Shown piece by piece: positions 8,951-18,618 of a stretch of DNA of 23,819 nucleotides. Position 1 is the stretch's first letter, and each line of letters opens with the position of its first letter. Position numbers and translations under genes: made by a program. The notes beneath the pieces are model-generated. The model ran no database searches. It worked only from the letters and a program-made list of their open reading frames with translations, and was not told the origin of the DNA. This DNA comes from Chondrus crispus (Eukaryota; Rhodophyta; Florideophyceae; Gigartinales; Gigartinaceae): positions 40,418 to 64,236 of the forward strand of contig NW_005179350.1 of NCBI RefSeq assembly GCF_000350225.1, written 5' to 3'.

Positions 8951-9966
8951 TCCTTGGCAGTTGTGGGATAACTCCTATCGTTCCTGGATTGGGTGAAAGG
9001 CGGAGGTTGTGGAATAACTACCTTCGTCCTGACCACTCGGAAATGAGGGGGGTTACAGGAAAGGGAGCGCGCGCCGCTGGGTTACCCACGCGCGAACGCA
9101 AACCGTACGGATGGACTCGAAAAGAGGGATGTCTCACGTGGCCAGTGACGTGCAGCCGGACGGTGGTGTTATAAACAGACGGCCGGTCACGGGTTAGAAG
9201 CCTGAGACTAAAAAGGAAACCGGAACGGGATAGCAATTAGCCGTAGACGGAAGGGTGGCGAGCCTGCCCCCTTTTTACTGGGACGGGCAGGTGTCCCCGG
9301 TCTTAACCCCTAAGTGGGACGCCTGGACACCTATCCCGCTACAGGAGCTGCCACTTACTGTGTACCAGCTACTGTACACAATTACTTAATGTGTGCCATT
9401 AACTACTACTTACTAATTGGCCACCGTACGGATTATACGCGTGTGCCCGTGGCCACGCTCGCTGCTACCGGCTGTCCTACGACGGTTGTACCACGTGTGA
9501 CCGGTGGCCACGCCCGCTGCTACCGGGTGTCCTACGTCGGACCCTTGCGGTGCTACTGTAGCGAGCGAGAGTAGCACCCGTCCTCCTGCGCGGTTATTAT
9601 CTCCCCGGGCGGTCGCGGTACGGAATTGTACTACCAACCCCCTTCCTTTTTTCGCGACACGTCCCCGTCGCGGCCGATGTCTGCAATGACCGGCTTGCAG
9701 AGGGTGCCCACTGTACGTACGGAAAAACCCGCCCCGGCCGCGGAGGCGCGGTCGTGTTGCGGCCAACTCCATAGGGGAGCCTTTGGAGTTTTGGTATTTA
9801 ACCAAGGCGGTTCCTCCGGTGCGGTGACGGGTCTCCTCACGCTCCCCTTTCCCCCACAACGCACCCCCTAACTCACCCCACAGCACACCCCACGACTCAC
9901 TCCACAACCATCGCTATCCACGCTCTCCCTCGTACTTCTTCCCCCCTTTTTCCACCAGCCAAACAG
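8951..9966. other. Non-coding, GC-rich; leader or LTR of the next element
   Basis: No gene is supported. Visible structures are TTATAAAC at about 9169-9176 (possible TATA box), an inverted repeat CCTGCCC/GGGCAGG (9263-9269 and 9285-9291), a 55-bp tandem repeat at 9449-9541, and a T/C-rich stretch before the ATG at 9967. Composition shifts sharply to high GC near 9040, where the decayed copia sequence ends. The stretch may be the 5' LTR and leader of the element that carries the broken ORF at 9967-12291, but it shows no match to the structured blocks further right. Confidence 0.4.
9449..9541 (+). repeat. Tandem repeat, 55-bp unit, about 1.7 copies
   Basis: GTGGCCACGC at 9449 recurs at 9504. 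The first 37 bases of the two units differ at only about three positions (CGCTGCTACCGG and TGTCCTACG shared). A further, more diverged partial unit seems to precede 9449 (TTGGCCACCGTACGG). Confidence 0.75.
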
Positions 9967-12291
9967 ATGGCGGATCACGGCACGGAGCAGGGACAGCCCC
10001 CACGCGAGCGGCCTCTCTCGACGACACCCGCGCCGGCTCTTTCTTTTCATCCGGCGCCGTCTTCGAGCGGGGGGCCAACCCGCTACGGGTCCCTCTGACC
10101 GGCCGGCGCAGCCCGCGAGTACCGGCGACCTCCCGACTCAGGGTCCTTCCCCCAACGAGCGCGGGCCCTTACTGCGCCCCTTAAGATCGGCTCCAGCTCC
10201 TCAGGTCGGAGAACTAACCGTACTGCGGCGGTCTACCGACTGGGTGGCAGATACGGGATACCCGGCAACCGAAGAGGAAGCTCGGCCGGCGCGGCCTGAT
10301 CCGTACACAGTGACGCCCCCGGTGGCAGCGACGCCGCCGACAGGCTGGCTCCGCGCCGGGATGGGCACCGTCCAGTCCATGTTACCAGGGAACGACTTGG
10401 ACCACCGGGCGTCCGGGGGTGGTCGGAACCCTTCGCAGGGGCAGCCGCCGATGACCGTCGAAGCTTACATCGGTACAGCCTTCCATGACTCCGCCCGGTT
10501 TGAGGCTATCCCGAGGCGGAGAGGCCGCCCGGTTTGAGGCCATCCCCAGGGGGAGGGGCATCCGCACGCCCTTCCCTCGCGGTCGCGTTCCTCAAGAAAA
10601 TCGCCCGGCTGCGTGGAGGACTCGTTGGCTCCACGTACCGCATCGGACGATGGCCGACTCCCGCTCGGATCTCCTGTATATCCACTGTGCGGGTGAGGAG
10701 AAATACCACGCGCGGTTGTTCGGTCTCTTCGAGCAGTTCCGCGGGGATACGAACCCCACGCCTCACGTCCAACTGGTGGCCTTCCCCCGGCCTTTCGACT
10801 GGTGGTACGGTGTGGCCGACCGCGTCCGGTGGGGTGAGAATTCCGCCAAGGAGAGCCGACTGCGGTGGCGCCGCGCGGATGCCTACTTCTACATGTGGCA
10901 CACGACGGAATTCTTCGCAGTCCCCCTGTCGGCCCGGGGTCGGTTGTACCCCGCCCCCCCCCCCCCGGACATGTGGAGTGACCTCGAGGCTCCAGAGTAC
11001 CTCTGCGTCCCCACTCCCAGTGGGCTGGCGTACGTCGCCGCGCGCTGGATGCCGATCGGTCCGTTCGGTCGGGAAGCGTCGCCAGGGACGCGCCGGCTGA
11101 TCGACGCAATTATACTGTCAGAATGGGCCATCCTGGCGTTGCTTGGTTTCCTCCACGCTGCACGGAACGGCCTCCCGTTCTTCACAACGTTCCCGGACCC
11201 CCGCTTGGCGAGCCGGAATGCGAATGACCCCGGCGAGCGGGGCTCGATTTTCTGGCTGTCTCTGGGGCTTTTGCAGCTCATCCGGTCAGTCGGGGTGCCG
11301 ACCATCCTCGAGGGCACATCCTTCGACCCGGCTGGTGCCGAGGCCATCCTCGATTTCTCCGAACGGTTGGACTGGTCCCTCCCCGAGCAGGGCGGCTTCG
11401 TCTGGTACAGTTGGACCCGCAGGTGCTCCCTGCGGATGCCGCATTGGGATGGTACCTCGGCGGAGGCCGACGACTGCTACGAGCCCCTCCCGGACGCAGA
11501 CACCGCGTCATACGGTGCCGTCATCGCCCTGGGCGACGGGTGGGGCGCGGCGGTCACCTCTGCCAGAGCCCCGGCCGAGCTCTCGACTGAGTCGTTGCCG
11601 GTCACGGCGGCTCCGCTCTCGCCGATTCCGAGTACAACCGGCACCGCGGGGGGTCCTTCAGTCGGTCCGTCACCGCCGCCCGAAGTGGACGTGCCGGTGG
11701 CTGCGGGTTCCCCGCGAGCGATGGAGGAGGAACCCGTAACGGCATCTGCCCCGGTGGTGCCCCTTCCCGCCGGCCCTACTGTAGATCCAGCGGCGGTGAA
11801 TCCGCCTGAAGTGGCACGGGGGTCAGCACCGGACCCCGCCGCTTCCCCGTCAGCGACATGACCGGGACGGGGACCCAGACCCCTTCGGTGGTAGCTGATG
11901 GAGCCCGAAGGGTGCTCCGGATGGAGAGGCTCCCGCTACGGTTTCGGACGCGCAGGCTGCCCTGCGCGCTCTGCAAGTGGATTGCAGATATGCGGGTGTA
12001 ACCCCACCGCTCACCTTCGCAGCGGGTTTGACGTCCGCGCGAGCTTGGCTGGTTGAGGTGACCCAGCTCAAGGCGCGGGTGGCGGGCCTCCAATTCGCTA
12101 TCCGCCAGCGCGGCACCGGCGAGGACCTTCTGCTGGGTGAGACGATGGCGCGTATCCGCGCCGCTCAGGACCACCTTGCGGTGTTGAGCGAGCAGGTGGC
12201 TGCCAAGAGACCGTACGGTTCGGTCGATGTCGACCCCGCGGGCACGACCCGGTGGACGAAGCCCTCTTCCAGGCGCCAGCGTCGCGACTAA
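9967..12291 (+). pseudogene. Broken gag-like ORF of a GC-rich element, unknown family
   Basis: The ATG at 9967 (MADHGTEQGQPPRERP) opens a proline-rich N-terminus. The frame then appears to change at a G6 run (10069-10074), at a 34-bp tandem duplication (10491-10558), near 11861 and near 11900. The longest intact piece runs in one frame from 10528 to the TGA at 11859-11861. It includes a possible internal start at 10650 (MADSRSDLLY), a Trp/Phe-rich globular part (FDWWYGVADRVRW, LGLLQLIRSVGVPTILEGTS) and a Pro/Ala/Ser-rich tail. The last piece (11977-12291) is helical and basic (ETMARIRAAQDHLAVLSEQV). A 13-C run lies at 10954-10966. The total length, about 2.3 kb, is close to the intact ORF at 20994-23282 and the layout is similar, but I see no clear sequence match. 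A structural (gag-like) protein is a guess from layout and context. Confidence 0.5.
10491..10558 (+). repeat. 34-bp tandem duplication that shifts the frame
   Basis: Copies at 10491-10524 and 10525-10558 both begin CCGCCCGGTTTGAGGC and differ at four positions. The first copy reads SARFEAIPRRRG in one frame and the second reads AARFEAIPRGRG in the next frame. Because 34 is not a multiple of three, this single duplication explains the change of frame here. Confidence 0.9.
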
Positions 12292-12791
12292 AGTCGGTAA
12301 TGGAGGCCGGGAGAGTAGCGAACCACCTCCAGGGACCAAGTCCCTTCCTTTCAGTAAAGTAGTCCTTCTTCTCCTAGCTCCCTCCTTGACCTCGTCGCTC
12401 GCGTCCGTGTCGTTCTTCTCCTGGGCCCCACGGGTTTCCCCTGATTTTTCCTTCTCGCGGATACCGGTAGTCCGTCGGTCCCGACGTGATCCCTGGGGCG
12501 GGTTTTCCAACGTGGCACCCCCGGACGCGGTTGGACCCGGGGGGTGCAATGCCGATACCGGGAGGGGGCTACGATTTGTTTCCACCCATCTGGGAGGAAA
12601 AACGTAGCCCCCCTTCGGCCTCAATTAAAAGCCGGCGGCCGGAGTCACCTCTTTGCCGCACAAAGCCCTCCCGCCGGTTTAATCCGGCGCTGGGTAGCGG
12701 TAGCGCGCGGTCGCCTGCGTGCCCTTGCGTCAACGAGTTGACGCTTGGGGGCAGCCTTCGGTAGGGTCTCCCATGCCGTCCGCCACGATAC
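12292..12791. other. 3' region after the broken ORF, with strong hairpins
   Basis: Non-coding. There are three clear inverted repeats: GCACCCCCGG (12515-12524) with CCGGGGGGTGC (12537-12547); GGGGGCTACG (12564-12573) with CGTAGCCCCC (12603-12612), whose loop contains GGGAGGAAAAA; and GCGTCAAC (12727-12734) with GTTGACGC (12737-12744), plus CGCCGG/CCGGCG near 12671-12688. A pyrimidine-rich segment lies at 12330-12460. This fits the 3' untranslated end of an element running into an LTR, but no LTR start can be set. Confidence 0.5.
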
Positions 12792-13490
12792 ACCGGTCTC
12801 TGTAGCATAAACACCGCCAGCGACAGGGGTGTATGCACAGTTCGACTGAGACCCTTGTCGATCGGGAAGACGAGGGTGAAGCAGGACACCAGCTAACGGC
12901 ACCGGGCAGCGGGCCCGGGTAGCGTGGTAGAGCGGGAACGGGGAAGACGCGGGCACGCGCGAGCAGTTCGACGCCTCGACGCCCCGGCGCGGTACTCGGT
13001 AACTACCGACGGGCGGAGGCGGAGCCGGCTCGTGGGCGTGCCGCGCGCGTCCTCAACCAGGGCTCGGTGCCGCTCTAAGGTAGTTAGCGAGCGCTACCTT
13101 CGAATAAGCGGGAAGTCGGACCTTGACGGTCGGTGGGTGACAAGTCCGTGCTTGTCCTCCTCCACCGCCGCCGGTCTGCTCCATATTTAATATACAAAAC
13201 AATCTTTAACTACAGTACCGAAGTACTGTAGTGGACTACTGTAGCACAGATCGGACCGTGCTGTAACACTATCAGCAATCGTGGCTGACAGTACACGTGT
13301 GTGCGCGCACTTCCGTCCCGTGCGCACACGTGTACACGTGTGTGCGCATGCGTCTTGCACCCGAGGGGTACACGTGGCCACGCGTGGTAGGATTGTACAG
13401 CATCGGGCTCTACAGTATTCGATCCCGTTGTTGATCTAATCTAACTAAAAAAGCCCCAGGGGGGGGGTATACTACAGTCTCGGCGGTTTT
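12792..13490 (+). repeat. Structured LTR-like block, copy 1
   Basis: Homologous to 18619-19230 in the same orientation. A 38-base stretch is identical (13004-13041 here, 18832-18869 there) and much of the surrounding 250 bases aligns by eye. Stem-loops in order: CGGTA/TACCG (12990-12994, 13004-13008); AAGGTAG/CTACCTT (13077-13083, 13094-13100); CGGTGG/CCACCG enclosing GACAAG/CTTGTC (13131-13167); CTACAGTA/TACTGTAG (13210-13217, 13224-13231); CTATCAGC/GCTGACAG with one mismatch (13269-13276, 13284-13291); and GTACACGTGTG/CACACGTGTAC (13291-13301, 13325-13335). The block could be an LTR (R/U5), a structured leader, or another repeated non-coding element. Confidence 0.7.
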
Positions 13491-15275
13491 GGTCGCCGGT
13501 AACGCTGCGGATTTTCCCAGGCTGCCCTGCCGGTCTTCGTAGCCGGTGCGCCCGGTGTGATACAAACTCGTGCCACTCTAGTATCCTTTTTCGCAAGACT
13601 CGTGTACACGTGTATCTAGATAACTCAAGTACCCCGACGTACAGTACCAAGCCCATTTACACAAGCCTTGCATGCTTTCGACACGCACACACGTAGACCT
13701 ACTACCGTGCCTGTACACGTGTGTACTATGACGCGGCCTCGTGAGCTCTAGCCGTTACATCTCGATCGCGATGAAGTACAGTATATAGTGTTGTTGGCGC
13801 TTGCGCCGGGTCAGTTTGGGGATAAGCCACCAAGGACCAAGTACGCGACTCTCGTTCTTGGTTTTGCGCGGTACTAACTAACTTCTTCTCGTTCACGCTC
13901 TGTCTTTCTCCTCGCTCGCGCCCTAGAACTCTCGTGCCCTCGTCGCGTGTTGCCTCCCCGCTCGCGCGCACGGTTCGCTGGGCGTGTGTTAGCCCCGCTG
14001 GGTCGAGAGCACCGCGTCGTTCGCTTCTAGTTTCCGTGGTTCGCGAGCACACCCGGGTTGTACAGTCGCCCGAAAGCCTCTAGCACTTCCCCCTAGCTAC
14101 CTAGTACACGACCCCACGAACGACCCTTGTTTTAGCTCGTGACCACGTTTCGCGTTCTACTACATTGTGTAGTGCAATGTGCCTGGCAGGCAGCGAACAC
14201 AGTACGACGGTCAAACAAAAAGAAGAAAAACAGCAATAGCAACAACCACTGCCGATGGCACGCGCTACGGAGCGTTCGAGACTCCTTTTCCCCTTGTGTG
14301 GGCTTGCGGCCGACGGAAGCTCGACTCCGACGGGGGGGTAAAGGAAAGATACCCGGCCCGGGAGGATAATGGTGGTAGAGACTTGTGAAGACTTGAGTGC
14401 TCGACGAGTGCGGGTTGGGCTTGTCTACGAGAACTTAACCGCAGTTCGCTGGGTTGTAAGGCCAATGCTCAACGAGGGTCTTCAGCACCTTGGGTATAAT
14501 TCAAAGTCTTCGACGGGGGCTCGATTAGCACTACCCGACGGGAACGTAACTATGTAGCAACGCTACGACCAACGTGTTGCCCGATGGCAAAACACCGACA
14601 CCAATGCGATCGCAATCGCGGTTGGTGGTACCAACACTGTCTTGTATGATAAGACCTTCGAAGGAGGCGTCGTTGCAACAGCCTTCCGACGGAACAGGAC
14701 ACTGTAGCAACGCTACGACCTACGTGCAGCCCGATGGCAATCACACCAACACCGGATCGGTCGCGACCGACTCCAATGGAACCAACAGAATTAAGGGAAA
14801 AATAGATGTAGAGATAGAAAAGGTAAAAGGATAAGGAAAAGGGATCCCCGAGCGCAAAGGATAACGTAATCTGTAGTAAAAGGGAATGTTTTGTAAAAGA
14901 CGGACTTCGACCATGGCCATATCAAACACTGGCAACTCGGGTTGGTTTATTGACTTGGTTGGTCAAAGGGCTAAGTTATATAGAGCCCCGCCGGGACGAG
15001 TACAGTAGCTCCCGGCTCTAGATTCTAGATCTAATTAGTAAATAAATTAAATAATTAAAATAATCGTGCGCTTCGTCGCACACGTGTGTCCCCCAAACCC
15101 AGACTGCAGTATCCAATTTGTTTCGTTTTTCACTTCTTTTCACCCCCCTCGTCAGGTGCGTATTGCACTACACACTGGTCCCCCGACCTAGAAGTGTACT
15201 TCCCTTCCTTTTTTCACGATTTCCTTTCTTCTCCTTCGGTGGCAGTCTTCCCCTTCACCTCGTCTTTCCCCCGAG
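13491..15275. other. Non-coding stretch before the degenerate gag
   Basis: No gene is supported. Contents: ACACGTGT palindromes (13605-13614 and near 13713), a long pyrimidine-rich stretch (13860-14060), a purine-rich A-run (about 14214-14245), a repeated segment at 14553-14740, and an AT-rich tract at about 15020-15062. That tract is followed by the hairpin GTGCG/CGCAC and a T/C-rich run up to the gag-like ATG at 15276. It may include the LTR and leader of the gag element, but no boundary is visible. Confidence 0.4.
14553..14740 (+). repeat. Direct repeat, 38-bp blocks 150 bp apart
   Basis: TGTAGCAACGCTACGACC starts at 14553 and at 14703. Both are followed by ACGTG and GCCCGATGGCAA, with about three mismatches in 38 bases. 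Weaker similarity continues after each copy (CGATCGCAATCGCGG against GGTCGCGACCG, then ACCAACA), and a partial relative precedes the first copy (CTACCCGACGGGAACG, 14531-14546). In one frame the repeats read SNATT-(N/Y)V-(L/Q)PDG, but no ORF is convincing. Confidence 0.75.
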
Positions 15276-16635
15276 ATGCCACCCGAGACACGATAAGCCG
15301 CACGATCGGCACCTCCCGCGATACAACGAGGAGCGCTCGAAACAGCGAGCAATTCACACGGGAACACGTCTACATGCCCGCCGGTTGAAACGTTAGCGAG
15401 CTTCGAGATTCGCGATAATCTATGAGCAATGCTCGAGGGCACCATTGAATCGCCCGACGTCCTGCTGCTCATGTACCTCGATTTTCGTGAGCGCCTCAAT
15501 TCGCTTGCATCAAGAGTTCCCGATCGAAGTGAGCTTGAATCTCGTCTCAAGTCTACGCCGGAGAATCCCACCAGAACTCAAGACCTACTTCTATCCGCAC
15601 AGAGCTACGAGAGGTACGTGAAAGCCTCGAGGCTCTACGTGAAAATTCTCAAGACCTACATCTTCAAGTTACAAGGAATGCCATCGAAGCCCGAAAAATC
15701 AGGACCTTACTCGCGGCTATCATGTCCGAAAACACGATTATTCGTAACCGCCTGCGAATTCTCGAGTCCCCGAGAATGCATGTTCGAGAAGAACCCGTCC
15801 CCCCGTCTCCTAATCATAATTCCCCGAATCGTGTACAAGAACAAGATCGACAGTCTCAAGCTCAAGCTGGCCGTGGTGTGAATGAACCTCCCGTCTCGCG
15901 CACTCTAGAGGAGTTCTTCCGCAGAGTCGGCGGCCCAACGAATCAAGATCACTCGATAGGAGCCCATCGAGGTGCCGTGACTGCGAAACTACACTCGCGA
16001 CGGGCGCCTGCACGGTCACTGGTGAGTACTCGTGACGCTCCAATGCCCTTGATGCTCGACCACGTGGGTCCGTCGCAAGACATGGGCAAGACTCTCGAAG
16101 GCCCGTACTGTCCTGGGATCGCCCCACAACGGACCCTGCTCGCCCCATTCCCAACTGTGGTGTCCTACAGGCATTACGGGTTACGAGATACACGAGCTAC
16201 TCTTCACGTGACCGAGAGCGAGAGTGTCTACCGCGTAAAAAACGCAGATTCGACGCGGTATTCCCGTCATTCCAGCCATTCGACGGCACGAACCCTATCA
16301 AGCTCTTGCAGTTCCTCGCTTCGATTCGTGACGGCTTCGATAACCTACATGTTCCCGAAGGCCTAGCCTCCCTCACGATTTCGTATTACCTCATGGGTTC
16401 CGCGAAAGATATGTACACGAATCAAGTCTCTCCCGGAGTTCGCTCCTCGAATTCAGCTCTAGCTGGTTCGTGGCCGTTCGTGGTACACGCCCTAATCAAG
16501 CGTTACTTGCCCGATGACGTGCTACAAAGCGCTTACGAGAAGGTCACTGACGCGATACAGAAGCCTGAAGAAAACGAGAGCAAGTTTGCCGATCGTTTAA
16601 TTGCCGCTGCACGAGATTGTTGCAATGTATTCGAT
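15276..16635 (+). pseudogene. gag: Degenerate Ty3/gypsy gag
   Basis: An ATG at 15276 starts a frame interrupted by TAA (15294-15296) and TGA (15423-15425). That frame then stays open (NSLASRVPDRSELESRL) to about 15570. A second frame takes over with a heptad-like helical stretch (RTELREVRESLEALRENSQD, IEARKIRTLLAAIM) and a Pro/Asn-rich linker (PPSPNHNSPN) to about 15960. A third frame, from about 16225, carries the clearest gag capsid signature: FPSFQPFDGTNPIKLLQFL, then LTISYYLMGSAKDMY, ALIKRYLP and ESKFADRLI. The coding match stops near 16635, before any zinc knuckle or pol. This order (coiled coil, linker, capsid) is typical of retrotransposon gag. It is non-functional and 3'-truncated. 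Confidence 0.75.
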
Positions 16636-17146
16636 TGCCGTGCCCGGCGCCATGGCGCAGGGCCTCGAGGCCGCGCGATGCGGTTGTAAGGGCCGGCGCG
16701 CGCACTTGGCGCGCGTCACGCTGGCGAGAGAGCGCGAGAAGGTACACGGCGGTGGAGGACGGGGCCGGACCGGGGGAACCAGCGCTGTAAGCGCGGATCG
16801 CGAGGGCTTATGCGGGCGGCGACTGAGGCGTGGGCATTGGTGATGACGTTGCAGATGATGTACATGTGTGAGGACTGACCCGTGTACACGGACGACAGGT
16901 GTATGGTGGCAGGCGTAGAAACTATAGTGGACCACGCGTGGACACGCGGGCACGTGTGTGACGTGGTAAGGGGATGGGGTATCTTGGCGCAGACCGGAGA
17001 TAGGAGTTCGTCGCAACGGCACCAAGCAAAGGCCAAATGTTGCTAAAGATCGAACAGAATGGGAAATTTGGCTCCATAAAACACATCATTTTCTGATTTT
17101 TAGGACTGCGCCACGTCACAACCCAGCCATCCCAAATTTCATCATC
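16636..17146. other. GC-rich then mixed non-coding stretch
   Basis: No gene is supported. It begins abruptly where gag similarity ends, suggesting a deletion or insertion junction near 16640. It contains GGCGCGCG-rich inverted repeats (about 16693-16716), GTGTACACGG near 16880, a CACGTGTGTGACGTGG stretch near 16954, and a lower-GC segment (17030-17130) leading into the 3' end of the minus-strand transposase. Terminal inverted repeats of that transposon were not found. Confidence 0.4.
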
Positions 17147-18316
17147 TCATGTCCCACACACTTCATCTCTGACGAAGAAGGGGCTGTCAACAGCTCGCTT
17201 TCTGGCGAGCAGCTTAGTGGTTGCCCTTCGCTCCGCCATACTGCACACACAAGCTATAAACTGGGCCTCTGCTAGCCCTGCTAGCATCGCACAACGTCCT
17301 AATCTGTCCGATCGGACTTGTTTCGAGAACAAAGCTGCTAACGCCTGACTACGTGTTTCTGTCTCTTGCCGCACCTCTGCGCGGTGCGCCGCAGATTCCA
17401 GCTTGCGTACTGTGCCCACCTGTTTCCTCCGCACCAAGTCCATGACATGCGGAGCCGTCATGACGCAGCCATTGGTTGTATCGACAAAGCCGCTCTGAGC
17501 TACTGTGGCCGTATCTCCAAGTATCCTGTTCTGCGAAGCCGAACGGCGTTCCTCAAGAAGTTGTACCAGTTCATGCACAGAGCACATTTCTTCAGTCTAC
17601 GTATCATCGCTCGGACGTGGAACGCTCAGCAATTTCATATCATCCAACGGCCATATCCCAGAACGCCTAAACGAAGCAGTAATATTTTTAAAGGTGAATG
17701 ACTGCAGATACGCTTCGCGCAACAGAGCACACACATCAAAAACATCCCACGATTTGTAAGTCGCAGTTTGGGCAGTATCACTGACCACGCGGTTGAGGGC
17801 ATGTTTAAAGGCCGCAAACTGAACAACATCCAAAGGCTGAGTCTTTCCCGATGTATGAGCGGGTAGCGCATAAACCACAACATTTCCCCTAAGTAATACT
17901 TCCAATACATCCAACGACAGGTGCGCACGATACCCATCATAAATTAGTAAAACTTTTCCTGTTGTTGTTCGTTCCTTCATATAGTCTACAAAGCGGACAG
18001 CCCAATTGTTGACATTCAGAGAATCGAACCCTCCGGTTTCCTTTCAAACAGGAACGACAGAGCCATGTGGAAGTAGAGATGCAGGTGTTTCTTTAACTTC
18101 CATTCCGTCCCGCAGCAGCCTCCGGAACGGTAGGCCCCATCTTTTAAAAACAAATAAAGGACGCCCCGCCTCGCCATTTGCGCAAATAACGGGCATCATC
18201 GTAATACGGTTGTAGAGCACTGACCGCCCCGCGTAATCGCGGTGCTGTACTGTAGCACACGCGGAATGCCTCACTATCATAAGTGAGGTATGTACCACGT
18301 GTAACCGTGTATCCAA
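17147..18316 (-). pseudogene. pogo/jerky-like DDE transposase, two nonsense codons
   Basis: One continuous minus-strand frame of about 390 codons with no frameshift, interrupted by TGA (plus 18044-18046) and TAG (17597-17599). From the N-side: NRITMMPVICANGEAGRPLF, then ETGGFDSLNVNNWAVRFVDY after the TGA, then the DDE-family core KVLLIYDGYRAHLSLDVLEV, VVVYALPAHTSGKTQPLDVV and FRRSGIWPLD. After the TAG there is a basic, helical C-terminus (VHELVQLLEERRSASQNRIL) that ends at 17147. The IYDGYRAH and LPAHTSGKTQPLDV blocks mark the DDE superfamily endonuclease found in pogo/Tigger-like transposons. The N-terminal DNA-binding part and first catalytic Asp are not found beyond about 18316, so the gene is 5'-truncated. 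Both stops could come from C-to-T changes (CGA, CAG). Confidence 0.82.
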
Positions 18317-18618
18317 ACCCCCGCTCGTGTCCGGGTGTAAGCTCCATGGAGCCCTGTCGACATACTGACAGTTCTATCCACGTGTACCCGTGTTATTCCT
18401 CTCGTTAATCGTGTCATTCCCCACGTGTAGTGGTTGTCATACCTCCCCAAGAGGAGTTTCTCCGGCCATCGCCGCCGTCGTCCAATTTAGTAATTTTAGT
18501 TTAATTAATTATCGCCCGGACGTCGGCTAGTATATAGCCGACGTCCGACCCTAAGTAAATCCGCACGAAGCTTTGGGTCTACAACTCGGGTTTCTGGAAC
18601 GGAGTCGTAGCCTCGCGT
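18317..18618. other. Non-coding, AT-rich patch and a 12-bp perfect hairpin
   Basis: No gene is supported. CCACGTGTA-type motifs occur at 18293-18301, 18380-18388 and 18421-18429. An AT-rich patch (18485-18512) precedes the inverted repeat GGACGTCGGCTA (18518-18529) and TAGCCGACGTCC (18535-18546), with a GTATA loop. This region probably contains the start of the LTR-like block that follows. Confidence 0.5.
18518..18546. repeat. Perfect 12-bp inverted repeat
   Basis: The arms GGACGTCGGCTA and TAGCCGACGTCC surround a 5-base loop. They lie 70 bases before the region shared with copy 1. A comparable but shorter hairpin (CGCCGG/CCGGCG) occupies a similar place upstream of copy 1. Confidence 0.85.

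Noticed and set aside
10465..11109. Minus-strand 214-codon frame over the GC-rich ORF
   Set aside because: Arg/Pro/Gly-rich composition typical of antisense reading of GC-rich codons, with no family signal.
12920..12985. tRNA-like or SINE-like segment (GTGGTAGAGCGG and GTTCGACGC resembling A and B boxes)
   Set aside because: No cloverleaf can be drawn, and the B-box match is lost in the second copy at 18.7-18.8 kb while the surrounding stems are kept.
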